NCBI GenBank assembly: GCA_004431415.1
Contig: QPMI01000432.1
Location: 372,001-436,000 of the forward strand
Direction of reading: 5' to 3'
Source of the DNA: Cyanophora paradoxa
Lineage: Eukaryota > Glaucocystophyceae > Cyanophorales > Cyanophoraceae
Length of the DNA stretch: 64,000 bases
Within the stretch, counting starts at the first letter, position 1. Every line of letters starts with the position of its first letter. A model generated the notes under the pieces. That model saw only the letters and a program-made list of their open reading frames with translations, was not told where the DNA came from and ran no database searches. A program made the translations under genes and the position numbers. Shown here in pieces: positions 11,795 through 22,139 of the stretch.

Positions 11795-14373
11795 CTAGAA
11801 AGGGCGACGAGTGGCGCCGACGATGGGGGACGGCTCGTGGAACATGAGGGCGTCCATAGCCGCGCGCGCCTGCGCGAGCTGCGGGGGCGGAGGTCGGCGC
11901 TGGGCGGGGACGGGCTCGGGGCGGCGCGGAGGCACGCGTGGCGCACGACGAAGTCGGAGCGGGCTGGGGGTCCCTGGCGCGCGGGGCGGCTGACGATGAG
12001 CTTCCGCGGGGCCGGCATGATCCAGTTCTTGACGTGCTCGTCCCCTGCATCGGAGGTGAGGGCGCGGCTCGGGGCGGGCCGGGCCGGGGCGGGGCGGACC
12101 GTCGAAGATGACGCCGGAAGGGGGCGCCCGGGAGTAGAACTCGGGGGCCGGCTCGGGGGGCGGGGGCGGGGCGGCCGGCTCCGGGGGCGGCGTCCTGGCG
12201 CGCTCCTCGGGGGGCGGCGTCTCGGGGGGAGTCGCGTACACCTGCGGGCCGGCTCAGCGCTCCTGGGAAGGAAGCGGTGGGGCCGGGGGCGGGGCGGGAG
12301 GACCTTGGGCTTCTTCATGGCGGAGCGCGCCGGCTTCTGCTGGAGCAGGGCGACGGGGTCCGGGGTCGTGGGGCGGGACGCCGGCGTGGCCGAGGCCGAA
12401 GGCGCCTCCGAGGCCGTCCCGTCGGAGGCGGCCCCGCGCGCCGCCGCCGCCGCCGCCGCGCCGGCCTCCCCAGCCTCGGGCGACGGCGAGGGCTCCGGGC
12501 GGCCGGCGCGACCTCGGCCGGGCCTCGGCCGGCGGTGCACGCGGGGCGGCCGCGGCGGGAGGGCGCTGGAGGGGCCGGGCCCGGCGGAGGCCTCGAGCTC
12601 AGGGCCCGCGGCGGCGTCGGCGACAGCCTGCCAGACCTTGTCTGCGAGTCGGCAGGCGGCGGGCGGTCAGGTCAGGCAGCGGCGCGGGGAGGCGCGGGGG
12701 AGGCGGGCGGGTCGGTCACCGGAGTCGGCGGTGTCCGGGCGCATGGTGAAGCTGCTGTGGCCCTTCCGGAGGGCGCTCCTCAGCGGCCGCGGCACGGGGC
12801 TCGACCCCGATCCAGAGCCCGAGGCGGAGCCCGAGGCGGCGCCGGCGGGGGAGGCGGCGCCGGGCATGGAGTCCTCGCCGCCGCCAGGGGACTCCCAGGG
12901 GGCCAGGGCCGCGTCGGGGCCCGCCTCGACGGGCGACGCGGCGCGGGGCGGTGGCGGGGGCGGGGTCGGCCCCGACCCCGCCCCCGCCTCCTCCTCGGGC
13001 TCGGCGGGGCCCGGGGCCTCCTCGACCGACTCGAGGGCGGCGGCGAGGGCCTCGGGCGGGGGGGAGGGGGGCCCCGCCGCCTCCCCGAGGTCGATCCCGA
13101 GGCCCGAGTCGGAGAGGGTGGAGGGCGTGAGGACGCCCCTGAGCTCCGGGTGCGCTGCAATGAAGGCCTGCATCTCGCGGCGCATCTCCTCCTCCTGCCT
13201 TCGCTGCTCCTCGGCCGCCCGCGCCCGCTCCAGCGCCCGCTGCTCCGCCTCGCGCGCCATGCGCTCCATGTGCGCCGCCGCCTGCGTCACCCGCGCCGGC
13301 GAGGAGGCCGACGCCTCCGCCGGCGACGCGGCCCGTAGGTCCCCCGGGAACACCCTAGACTGCGAGTGCTGCAGGCTGCGCCGCGGGTCAGCCCCGGCGG
13401 GCGCGGATGGGAGGGCGGCGCGGACCTGCGGTCGAGGTGCGGGGGCGGCTGCGCCGCGAGCCACCAGGCGGGGCCCGAGGGCTCCGGCGAGAGGTCTTTC
13501 CTCCTCCGCCGCGCCGCGATCTCGGCCATCTGCAGCCCTGGCCCCTCAGCGAGCGGCGCCGCTGGCGGGCGGGCAGATGCTAGATGGGCCGACCTTGCCG
13601 TGCTTCGGGTGGCGCTGGCGGCGGAGATCGGTGCAGCGGCGCCTGCGGGCCTCGTCCTCGAGAGCGCGGCGCATGTTCCGCGCCCGCACGTCCCGCTCCA
13701 CCAGCTCAGACGCCGTCGCCTCCTCCGGCAGCGCCGTCCCCGGCCGCAGCGTGACGAACGCCCGGTTGCAGAACTCCGGCGCGCTGTGCACCCTATTCAG
13801 CCGCTCCAGCTTCATGCGCGGGTCCTCCATCGCCGACGCTGCGCCGCGCGAGGGCGAGGTCAGGCCCCGCTCCGGCCGAGCGCCGCGCGCGGGCGCACTC
13901 TCGCCGTCGCCCATGGGGAACGTGTACGCGTCCTGGGCCAGCTTGAGCGCCTGCCGAAAGAGGATGCGCTGCGCGGGCGGGTTAGCGCCGACGTGGCGCG
14001 CGGTGGGCGGCAAGGCGGACCCCGCCCTCGTTGAAGGCATCTGCGGGGGAGCGGGGTCAGCTTGCGGGCAAGGCGCACAGGGGAGCGCGCGCGAGCAAGT
14101 GCGGAGGGCACCGTTGCGCCTTAGCATATAGTCTACGGACTCCCTCCACCTCGCCTTGTCATCCCTCAGCTGCTGGAGCCAATTGCGGTTCCGCACCGGG
14201 CCTGGCGCCGCGCGCATTCAGCAAGGGCCGGCGCACGCTGTCAGCGCATCAGGCGCACCGTCGCCGATGGGGACGTTGGCGAGGTAGGCGCGGGACTGCG
14301 TCTGCGGCTTGTCGTAGGTCCCGACGCCGAAGTCGTGGGGCTGGCCGCTGGAGTAGAGCCTGCTGCCTGGCAT
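11795..14373 (-). CDS. Unrecognised Pro/Ala-rich basic protein
   Basis: Start at 14373 (MPGSRLYSSGQPHDFGVG). The first exons phase well: 14259-14373, then an exon from 14201 (PVRNRNWLQQLRDDKARWRESVDYMLRRN), a 20-nt exon (DAFNEGG) and an exon beginning RILFRQALKLAQDAY. Downstream come charged segments (RALEDEARRRR, a coiled-coil around EQRALERARAAEEQRRQEEEMRRE near 13200) and long Pro/Ser/Ala-rich linkers, then KNWIMPAPRKLIVSRPAR near 12000. The end is uncertain; HEPSPIVGATRRPF and a stop at 11795 is a plausible last exon. No enzyme domain is visible. It is head-to-head with a flagellar repeat gene, and its short conserved-looking blocks separated by low-complexity linkers would suit a cytoskeletal or axonemal protein, but that is speculation. 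Confidence 0.45.
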
Positions 14374-14635
14374 CTCTAGCTAAGGCTAAGAACGCTACGT
14401 GGCATGCGGCGCCGCCTCCTGCAGCGAACTCTTGCCTGCTTCTTGTCTGCTTCGCGTGCTCGCTTCCCGCTGGCTCAATGATGTTTGTGGCACTCTTTTC
14501 TGATCACCGGTGTGCCGCTGACTTCCAGCCTGTGCTTCCTTTGCGTTTGCTATCTTTCGCTTCGGAGACGAGTGTACCCGGCAGGAAACGGCCGCACCGG
14601 GTTTTTCCGGCTAGCTAGAGCTGGGATCGCGTGCA
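14374..14635. promoter_or_regulatory. Divergent promoter region
   Basis: 262 bases between the start codons of the unknown minus-strand gene and the PG-rich repeat gene. Likely bidirectional promoter and 5' UTRs. More T-rich and lower in GC than the flanking coding DNA (14440-14580). Confidence 0.4.
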
Positions 14636-16496
14636 ATGCACAGCCCGAAGCGTAGCGCCGCATTTGGCGGGGCGCCCCGGTTCCCGGGCCCCCGCGAGAA
14701 GGACCCGCGGGATTACTACATGCCGAGAAGGTGGACGGATGCGCTCTAGATCTGTATGCAGGGCGGACAACTGAATCTCTCGCAGCGAGTTTGGCAAGGC
14801 GCACTACGGGGGGCGTGTGTCTTCGAGCTTCGGGGGGCACACTCGCGGCGCATGGGCGCACGGCGTGGATGGCCCGGCGCCGGGAGCGTACGGTGCCCAG
14901 TTGCTCGCTCTATACTTCCTTCCTCTTCTCTTCAGTGCGACGATCCTGTCTCTGCAGACCTGAAGAGCACGATGGAGCGCTACATGGCGCGGCCGCAGTC
15001 TGCGAAGCCGTGAGAGTCCAGCGGGGCGCAAAGGCCTCAACCAGGACTGATTTGATCTCTTGCACGCAGGACGGCGGCCTTCGGCAGCGCGCCGCGGGGC
15101 GGGGCGCACGGGGACTACTTGCCCGGCCCGGGTTCGGAATGGCCTCTCTCCAACGATCGGCGCCGGAGCGTGCTTAGCCCGCGTGCAGGTGCCTACGACG
15201 GCCAGCAGAGCACGTTCCACAAGGCGGCGATCCGCTCGAAGCGCCCCACGATGGCGGGCAGGACGCCCCCTGCGTGCGCGGACGCTCACTTCTCCGCTTC
15301 TTCTTTGTTGGTACGGGGCGGGAGGATCTGATGTGGGCGCAGGTACGGCGGGGCTGCCGACGGCGTCCCTGCGCCCGGATCCTACGGTGGGTACCTAGTG
15401 TCGCCCGTCGACATCCCTCCCCACCTGACCCGCGCCCGGCAGAGATTCCATCGACGATGCAGAAATACATGGCGCGGCCGCAATCGGCGCGACCCTCGGC
15501 CGCCTTCGGGTTAGTCCCCCCGTGCCGGGCCGCTCATCTACTCGCCATTGTCCTCAGCGGCAGCGCTAACGCTCCCTGTGCGTTCAGGACTGCGCGCGGC
15601 CGGAACGCGGCCGGTGACGACGGCTTGCCAGGGCCCGGTGAATACTCTGCTGTCCCCCAGAGACGATCTAGGCCCTGAATCGCGGGCCGCGCAGGGTACT
15701 ACAACTCGGACCCTTACTCCCTCTCGTACCGGGCGGCAAGCGCGCGGACGCGGCGCTCGACGATGCCCGGCCGCGCCCCACCCATCTACGCCTCAGACGA
15801 TGCCCCAGGTCCTGGGTACACCCCCCCCTCCACTACGGATCCAGCCCGGGGCAGCGCTTTCTTATCCCTGGGCAGACACTACGATCACTACACGAGCTTC
15901 GCGACGCCGACGCGCCAGCGGCCCTCCGCCGCCTTCGGGTGCGCCTTCTCTCCCTCCCAGCACAGCCCCGGATATCGATGGCTGACACTGGCTCGTCCCG
16001 CCCCGCAGGACCGCGCGGGGGCGGGCCGCCGGGTACGACGACGACATTCCTGGGCCGGGCCACTACTACGCGGACGGGTACTCCCTCTCCCACCGCGCCG
16101 CCTCGGCCCGCGCGCGGCACGCCCCCTTCCCGGGCCGCTCCCCGCCCATCTACGCCTCCGACGACGCGCCCGGGCCCGGGTGCGCCGGCTCGGCTCCGCC
16201 TCGCGTCCTTTTCGTGCAGCCGAGCATGCATATGCGCAGGCAATACGATGCGCGCCCGGGCTTCATGCACGACTCGAGGGCGGGGGGCCTCTCCTTCGCG
16301 CGGGCGCAGCGCTACCAGGACCGCCCCGACGGTGCGTGCGGCGGCGCCCGCGGCGGGGAAGAAGGGCGCCATCGGCTGAGGGCCGATGACAGAGGAGCCG
16401 GGCCCCGGGTTCTACCACAAGGACCGGTGGCGCTTCCCCAACCGGCCCCGCTCCGCCTTCGCCCGGGCGCAGCGCTTCTACACGCCGCAGGACTAG
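14636..16496 (+). CDS. Sperm-tail PG-rich repeat (STPGR) flagellar protein
   Basis: Twelve exons with continuous phase (14636-14730, 14786-14892, 14958-15009, 15070-15273, 15343-15386, 15443-15509, 15588-15637, 15695-15815, 15876-15938, 16009-16179, 16240-16331, 16381-16496) give about 393 residues. The protein is a string of PG-rich motifs: FPGPREKDPRDYY, GPAPGAY, LPGPGSEW, VPAPGSY, LPGPGYY, APGPG, IPGPGHYY and EPGPGFY, each near S/A-A-F-G segments. This is the pattern of the STPGR/ODF3-CIMAP family of microtubule-inner or axonemal proteins. Two blocks are near-duplicates: MERYMARPQSAKP / MQKYMARPQSARP, and PPIYASDDAPGPG twice with YSLS(Y/H)RAASAR before it. The last acceptor could be 12 bases further on (16393). 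This is good evidence that the organism builds flagella. Confidence 0.78.
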
Positions 16497-16618
16497 GCCG
16501 GGCCCCCGCTGAACTCGGAATGAGATGCAGCGGAAGTGCTCGGCGATTGCAGCAAAGCAAAGATGGTTGGGAGGGATGGGGTAGGTGGAATGGGTGCTAA
16601 AAGCCAAAACGCCGGCCC

Positions 16619-18366
16619 TTAGTCGTCGACGTCGCGCGCGCCGCGCTTGTAGGTGCCGCGGACGCGGGCCTGCAGGCGGCGCTTGCGGCCGAGCGCCCGC
16701 TCCTCGAGCTTGTCCTCGCCGTACTTCTTGAGGGCGAAGTCGTCGGGCGTCGACGTCGCTCTCGAGCCGCCGGGCGTGTCCTGCGCCCGCGCGATTCTCC
16801 TGTGGTCAGAGAAGGGCAAAAACCTAGGCCTAGGCCTAGGCCTAGGGGCCCAGGGGACAGCGCACGTCGGCATCCTCGAGCCAGTCGCTGTGGGCGAGGA
16901 TGCACCCCGCGCGCTTCGCCTCGGGGACGCCCGGCGCCCCCGGCGACGCGGCGACGAGGTGCGTGCAGTAGGGCGACCAGGCCTCGTTGTACGTCGCGCC
17001 GAGCTTCAGGCCCAGGGCCCGAAGCAGGGCCCGCTCCTCCCCGTCGAAGCCGGTCACGGAGAACCTGCACCCCAGCTGCCGGCGGCCGCGTCAGGGGCTT
17101 GGGGCGGGCGGACCGCGGCCACGGGGCGCACCAGCTCGCGGCGGATCCGAGGCTTCCCGGACGGCGCCGCGCCGCCGGCGGCGGTGGACGAGGCGGGGGC
17201 GGCCTTCGGCGCTGCCAGAGGGGGGGAGGGCTTGCGCTGGCCCGCCGCGGGGGCCTTGGCGCTGGTGGAGGGCACGGGGTCCTTCGCCGCGCCCGCGCCG
17301 GACTTGGGCGTGCCCCGCGCCGGCGCCGCCTTTGCGGCGGCGGCGGAGGCGGCGGCAGCGGCCGCCGCGGCGGCGGCAACGCGAGCCTCCACAGCGGCGG
17401 CCTCCGCCTCGCGGCGGGCGTCGGGGCGGTCCGCGGCGGCGGCCGCGAAGCTCGTGGTGGATGGCTTCCCGGCGGATCCGGAGGCGGGCCTCGTGGCGGG
17501 GGCTGGGCCCGGGGCGGCGGGGGCGTCGGGTTTCGCCGGCGCGGATTTCTTGGCGAGGGCGGCGAGGAACGCGGAAGGGAGAGAGGAGGACGGGGCCGCC
17601 GCGGGCTGCGAGGAGGAGGAGGATGGGCCGGAGAGGGACGGGATGCGGAAGAGGGGCGCCGGGGCTGCGGTCTTCGGCGCTTCGGCGGCCGGCTGCGGCT
17701 CGGGCGAGTACGGCGGCCCCCGCTCGACGCGCTTCTGCCAGGCCGCCATCTCCGCCGCCGTCTGGCCCAGCACGCGCACGTACGTGAGGCCGATCGGCTC
17801 CTTGATCGCCGAGAACGGCTGGTTGACCCGCACGTGGAGCCTGCCGTGGCATGAGGGCGACGCTTCTGAAGACATTACGGCATTGGGAAGGCACCGCTTG
17901 GTCGGCCTGCTAGCCACCGACCGCGTGAGGCGCCCACCTTCGAATGTCATCGATCGCGGGACCTGCTTTTCGCGCAGCTGCGCCATCGATGCAACTGCGA
18001 TGCGTTCGAGTCAGCGGGCGCCGAGCGCGCTGGGGAGCGCGGGGGCCGGGCTGAGTGTGCACGCGTGGACGACGGCAGCAGAACTTCAAGCTTCTCGACC
18101 CCAGCCTTGTCCGCGACGGCGGCCTGGATCTCTATCATTCCGCTCGCCTCGTTCCCCACTTCGACGCCTGTAATATACGCCGGCTCGTCCAGCTCCAGCT
18201 CGACCGACGCCTCGCCCGTCGCTGCTGCGGTTCTCCAAGGCCTATACAGCTCGGGGAGCGCCAGGTTGCTTGCCGGATACGATGATGCCTCCGAAGTCGC
18301 GCCGGCAACGCTGAACGAGAGCGCGTGCGGCGCCGGCGCCGCGGGCTCGGCTGATGCAGGCGACAT
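16619..18366 (-). CDS. XRCC1: XRCC1 DNA-repair scaffold, single BRCT
   Basis: Five exons (18063-18366, 17938-17994, 17132-17865, 16866-17075, 16619-16780) give 488 residues. XRCC1 scaffolds base-excision and single-strand-break repair in the nucleus. The N-terminal domain shows NLALPELYRPWRT, ELELDEPAYITGVEVGNEASG and RLHVRVNQPFSAIKEPIGLTYVRV, matching the XRCC1 beta-sandwich that binds DNA polymerase beta. A long Ala/Pro/Ser linker follows. A BRCT domain starts about residue 366 (FSVTGFDGEERALLRALGLKLGA, TYNEAWSPYCTHLVA, HSDWLEDAD). Only one BRCT is present, as in plant XRCC1; animals have two. The C-terminus is basic. Introns 3 (56 nt) and 4 are among the shortest here; intron 4 contains a (CCTAGG)n run. 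Confidence 0.85.
16822..16849. repeat. (CCTAGG)n microsatellite in XRCC1 intron
   Basis: About four tandem self-complementary CCTAGG units inside the last XRCC1 intron, between donor 16865 and acceptor 16781. Single CCTAGG or GCCTAGGC units recur elsewhere in introns (for example near 32120 and 51190). Confidence 0.7.
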
Positions 18367-18610
18367 CTCCTATACCACGGGGTCCTGCGGTGGGCGCTCG
18401 ATATAGCGGCAGAAGGAAACTTGTAGCGCGTGCCCGCCCAAATTCGAATTCGGGAACTGGGGTGACTCTTGCCGATGGGTGGTAGAGCTAGATGAAGTCG
18501 TGCAGATGCCGAGTATCGTCGCCGGAGCGTCGCTGGAGACCGAGCCCAGCAGCCCACTGCACGTCCTACCCCCCCGGCCCGGCCCTGTACCCCAGTTCGT
18601 CACGCGCAAA
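18367..18610. promoter_or_regulatory. Divergent promoter, XRCC1 / small protein gene
   Basis: 244 bases between opposite start codons. Contains an ATTCGAATTC palindromic island near 18440 in otherwise GC-rich DNA. Promoter role inferred from position. Confidence 0.35.
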
Positions 18611-19037
18611 ATGTCGGCTGTCGCTTTCACCTTCACCGGCGTGTTCTCGGCCCCGGCCACCAAGGTCGCGGTGCCCCAGATTGTTGGTCTCCAGGTGCGA
18701 TCTCGCCGACGCCGCCCGAAAAATATCTTGCGGCTCACCGATCCTGCGCCCCCGCGCCGCCGCCGCCGGCCTCCCCGCAGACCAAGTGTGAGTTTCCCAA
18801 AACCATGCATGCCGACGCCATCTGACCTCCCGAGCAGACCAGGTCAAGCAGCGCCCGAAGAAGCACGGCTCCCAGCGCCGCCGCGTTGCTCCTCCCCAGA
18901 AGGACATCTACGAGGTGCGCGAATCTGCGCGACTGCCACTGCCAGCATCCGCCGGCCGGCGCGTCAGCCCTCGTGATTCCAGATTTGTGATCTTTGTGCC
19001 GCAGAACGCGCCCCCGGCGTACGTCCCGACCGACTAA
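18611..19037 (+). CDS. Small basic protein, probably plastid-targeted
   Basis: Four exons: 18611-18694, a 7-nt micro-exon 18781-18787 (ACCAAGT, flanked by CGCAG and GTGAGT), 18838-18914 and 19005-19037, giving 66 residues. Only the micro-exon reconciles the reading phases of the flanking exons. The N-terminus MSAVAFTFTGVFSAPATKV is Phe-containing and Ser/Ala-rich, like the atpC leader, suggesting import into the plastid. The mature part is highly basic (VKQRPKKHGSQRRR) and ends with a Pro-rich tail (NAPPAYVPTD). Size and composition recall small plastid-specific ribosomal proteins (PSRP-6-like RPKK... then a Pro/Tyr tail), but I cannot confirm this. The gene is head-to-head with XRCC1. Confidence 0.6.
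18781..18787 (+). other. 7-nt micro-exon
   Basis: ACCAAGT between acceptor CCCGCAG and donor GTGAGT. Adds Thr-Lys plus the first base of Tyr and restores the frame between exon 1 (phase 0) and the exon at 18838 (phase 1). Confidence 0.6.
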
Positions 19038-19370
19038 GCGCGCCGTTGGCCCACTCTGCATCTTTCCGCTCTCCGGTGTATGCAGTGCGCGATGCCGGCG
19101 AAGTCCGACGGTCCTCGGTGGACGTAGAGTGTTTCGCTGCAGTGTTCTTTCCCCTTCTATGCTCTTGTTTTCTTTAGAGAATACAGGTTCCTCAGTACTC
19201 TTCTGTGCGTGCACACGAGAGGGCGGATGCGCTCAGTTAGAAGCGCGCCAGCGTGCCGGGTTTGGCGGTGGCCCTGTTCCAGAGCGCACGGCCTTGCCAG
19301 CTGCACGTGCTAGATCTAGATTGGAGGCGCAAGGAGCCTATAGAGACTTTGAATCCAATTTCAGATCGCG
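19038..19370. other. Convergent 3' region, no gene seen
   Basis: About 330 bases between the small plastid-protein gene stop and the SET-domain gene stop. Presumed 3' UTRs, with a T-rich stretch near 19150-19190. Confidence 0.4.
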
Positions 19371-21767
19371 TCAACTGTGCGCTACGACTCCAGAATCGGG
19401 ATCCGCGAGATCGCGAAGGCGGGCGCGCGGCTTCCTCAAGGCGTCGAGGGCCTCCTGCAGGATGGCCCTGCGCTCAAGTCAGTTCGAGCTCGCGTGGATC
19501 TGATGTTCACGTAAGCCACAAGGCGCACCGCTCGCCCTGGACGAGAACGGAGGCGAGGCGCCTGCGGCGGTCCTCGTTCGACTCGGGCTCGCCCCCCTCG
19601 GCCTGGGGCGCGGGGCGGGCCCACGGGTCCGAGTCCGTCCCCTGCGCATGCGCAAGCAAGGCACGAAAGTCAGCCGCCGAAGCGTACACAGACAGCAGAA
19701 GGGGGCGGGGCGGGGCCGGGCGGACGACGGCTTCGTCGTAGGTGCCGAGGCGCTCGGAGAGGACGCGGGCCACGCTCTCCTTCACCAGCTGCTCCTCCAT
19801 CGAGTCCGCCCCGGCCCCGCCCTGCACGCACGCCGGATGAGCCGGAAGCGAGGGCGGGCGAGGCGGGGCGGGGCGCGGGGCGCGTGCCCGGGCGCGGCGG
19901 GCGGCGGCGGCTATGCCCGAGGAGGACGAGGCGACGGCGATGCGCGCAAATTCCAGCATGCGCTGCCGGCCTTTCAGAGGGGAGACGCGGCCTCGAGGGC
20001 GGCGGGTCGGGGCGGGGCGGGGCGCACGGAGGGGAGCCTCCCGCCGGCGCGGAGCTCGAAGAGGCCGGACATGTCCTCCGCCGTGAAGCCCGCCTCCACC
20101 TGGTGGAGGAATAGTAAAGAGGAAATTAGCTCTGAAAAGGAGCTCGCTGGAGCTCGGGAAGGGGGCGGGCCATGGCGAGGCGCTTGTCGGGGAGGAGGGG
20201 GTCGACGTCGGCGACGCCGAGCTCGACGTCGACGCTGTCGTGCACGTTGCCCTTCACCACGAACCTGAGCCGCCTCGAGCTCAGGCAGAGTCTTAACTCT
20301 CCGCGCCCTTCACCACGAACCCGCCGTCCACCAGCAGCTGCGCGTTCGGGAACTCCCCGTAGCACGCCGTCACCTGCCGTAGCTAAGCTCAGATCGAAAG
20401 CTGGAGACCGGGAGCCCAAGAGCACGCACGGGCTCCCCCTTGGCGATGTCCCGCGTCGCGAGGACCGCGAACCCGCCGTCGCTCAGCGTGCAGAACTCCG
20501 CATTGGCGCCTGGCCCCGGCCCCGATCGCGAGTGAGCGCTAGCGAGCGCCGGATTCTTGGGCCGGGAAGCCGCGCTCGCGTCGTACCGAACGCGGTGCAC
20601 TCTGAGGGGCGTTGCGATGCGGACGTCAGGCCAAGGGCCAGCGCAGCGCGGATGGGGCGTCGAAACCGGAGCGCACACGCGCACGCACCGTGGCTCAGCA
20701 TGTCGGCGCCAGGGGCCATGACCACGCGGTAGGGGCGGCTGGGCGACGCGGCGAAGCAGCGGCTGTCGACGAGGAGCATGGCGTGCTCGAAGGCCCGCCG
20801 CGCCTTGCGGTCCTTCGCGATGAACCACTCGGGGGCCTCCTCGCAGAGCCGCCGGTAGACCTGATGCCCCAGCCCAGCCCAGCCGCGTGAGCCGCCGTCT
20901 CGGAATCCAAGAGATCGAATTCAGAGGTGCGCGCCTCCTCGTACAGCTGCTTCGCGTGGAGGGACCATGTGAGGGCCCGCGAGCCCTGCGCAGGCGTCGG
21001 CCCCGTCTCGCGCGCCGCGCGCCCATCTATGCGCATCGCTGGCCCGGCCGCCGCACTTTCATGCGCAGCAGCTCTTCGTTGCTCCAGTATATGGTCGCGT
21101 TGTCGAACTCGTGCGGGGGCGGCAGGAAGTCGATCCAGGGGCCGTAGCCGCCCGTGTCGTTCCTTGCCCGCGCGAGGTACAGGTATACAGCCAGCGCCAC
21201 GTGCTCAGCTACCTGCTTATCGCTTCAGCGCGCGCGAGAGAGCGACGGCGAGGGGTGGGCGGTGCGTGCCGTGTCGTAGAGGGGCGCGTTCAGGTCTCGC
21301 ATGATCCCGGCGACGGAGACGATCCTCTGATCCTCCAGCGCGATTGATTCGACGTGCAGCTGCTTTTCCGCGCTCGTGAAGAGCACCGGCTCTGCACGCC
21401 GGAGGCCCGTAAGCGAGGACGAGAGCGTACGCGAAGAGCGCTAAGTGGCATCTAGAGCCTAGACGCACCTCCCTCTTTGATCTGGCGCTTAGATAGGCAT
21501 CCCCGAGTCCCATCAAGGTACGCGATCCTGCCGCGCATCGAGATTAGAGACGGCCACGAGCTCGCCAGGCCCGAGGCAGGACGCGTACGCGAGCGATTTG
21601 TCGAACGGGATCGGGCTGCCCTCGCTCACCCAGCGCTCGAATGCGGCGCACTTCTCGTCGAAGTACCGCGTCCCAGCGTCGAAGAGCGAGCCGACGATGC
21701 GGGCTGGGTGGTCGAGCACAGTGCAGAAGGCGTTCGCGCGCCTCGAGCGTGGTCTGAGCGCTCGCAT
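19371..21767 (-). CDS. SET-domain protein methyltransferase (LSMT/SETD3-like)
   Basis: Multi-exon gene. The order of segments matches the Rubisco-LSMT/SETD3 class. The N-terminal part has AFERWVSEGSPIPFDK and GPGELVAVSNLDAR, then EKQLHVESIALEDQR. DTGGYGPWIDFLPPPHEFDNATIYW, at the insert region, and EELLRMK follow. Next are the catalytic-domain pieces FAASPSRPYRVVMAPGADMLSH and NAEFCTLSDGGFAVLATRDIAKGE, then YGEFPNAQLLVDGGFV and VHDSVDVELG. A substrate-binding helical domain closes the protein, ending GERAILQEALDALRKPRARL... (stop at 19371, after an intron with donor GTGCGC). The start is uncertain: 21767 gives a short N-terminus; an in-frame ATG at 22124 lies only 15 bp from the antizyme ATG. 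The substrate (Rubisco large subunit, actin His, or other) cannot be told from sequence. Confidence 0.65.
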
Positions 21768-22139
21768 GGGGTTTGGGCACATCCTGGAAGCGCTTCGTAG
21801 CTCCCCGGGCTTCGCGCCGGGCGAGCTACGGAGGGCCGGCAAAGCGTGCAGCTGGAACTGCATCGATCGCTCCCCGCAATGCTGCAGATGCGCTGAACTA
21901 GGCTCAAGACGCTCGGATCGCAGCTGGGGGTCAATGCGGTGAGGCTTTCGAGAGGGGTACGCACACACGAAGTTCCGCGTGACCCGCTCCGACACAGGTG
22001 AGATCCAGCGTCCCAGGGCCTGCGGAAGTGGGTCTGATCGTTGTTTGCTCAGAGTTGGAGCACCTTCAGCCGTTGCGAGTCTAGCGCCCAAGCAATCGTA
22101 CGAAACCCGCCGCCCGCTCTCCATGGGCACGCCCTCTGA

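Noticed and set aside
21796-21830. Hairpin CGTAGCTC...GAGCTACG in the 5' region of the SET gene
   Set aside because: Only eight perfect pairs with a mismatched inner stem; plausible by chance in this composition.
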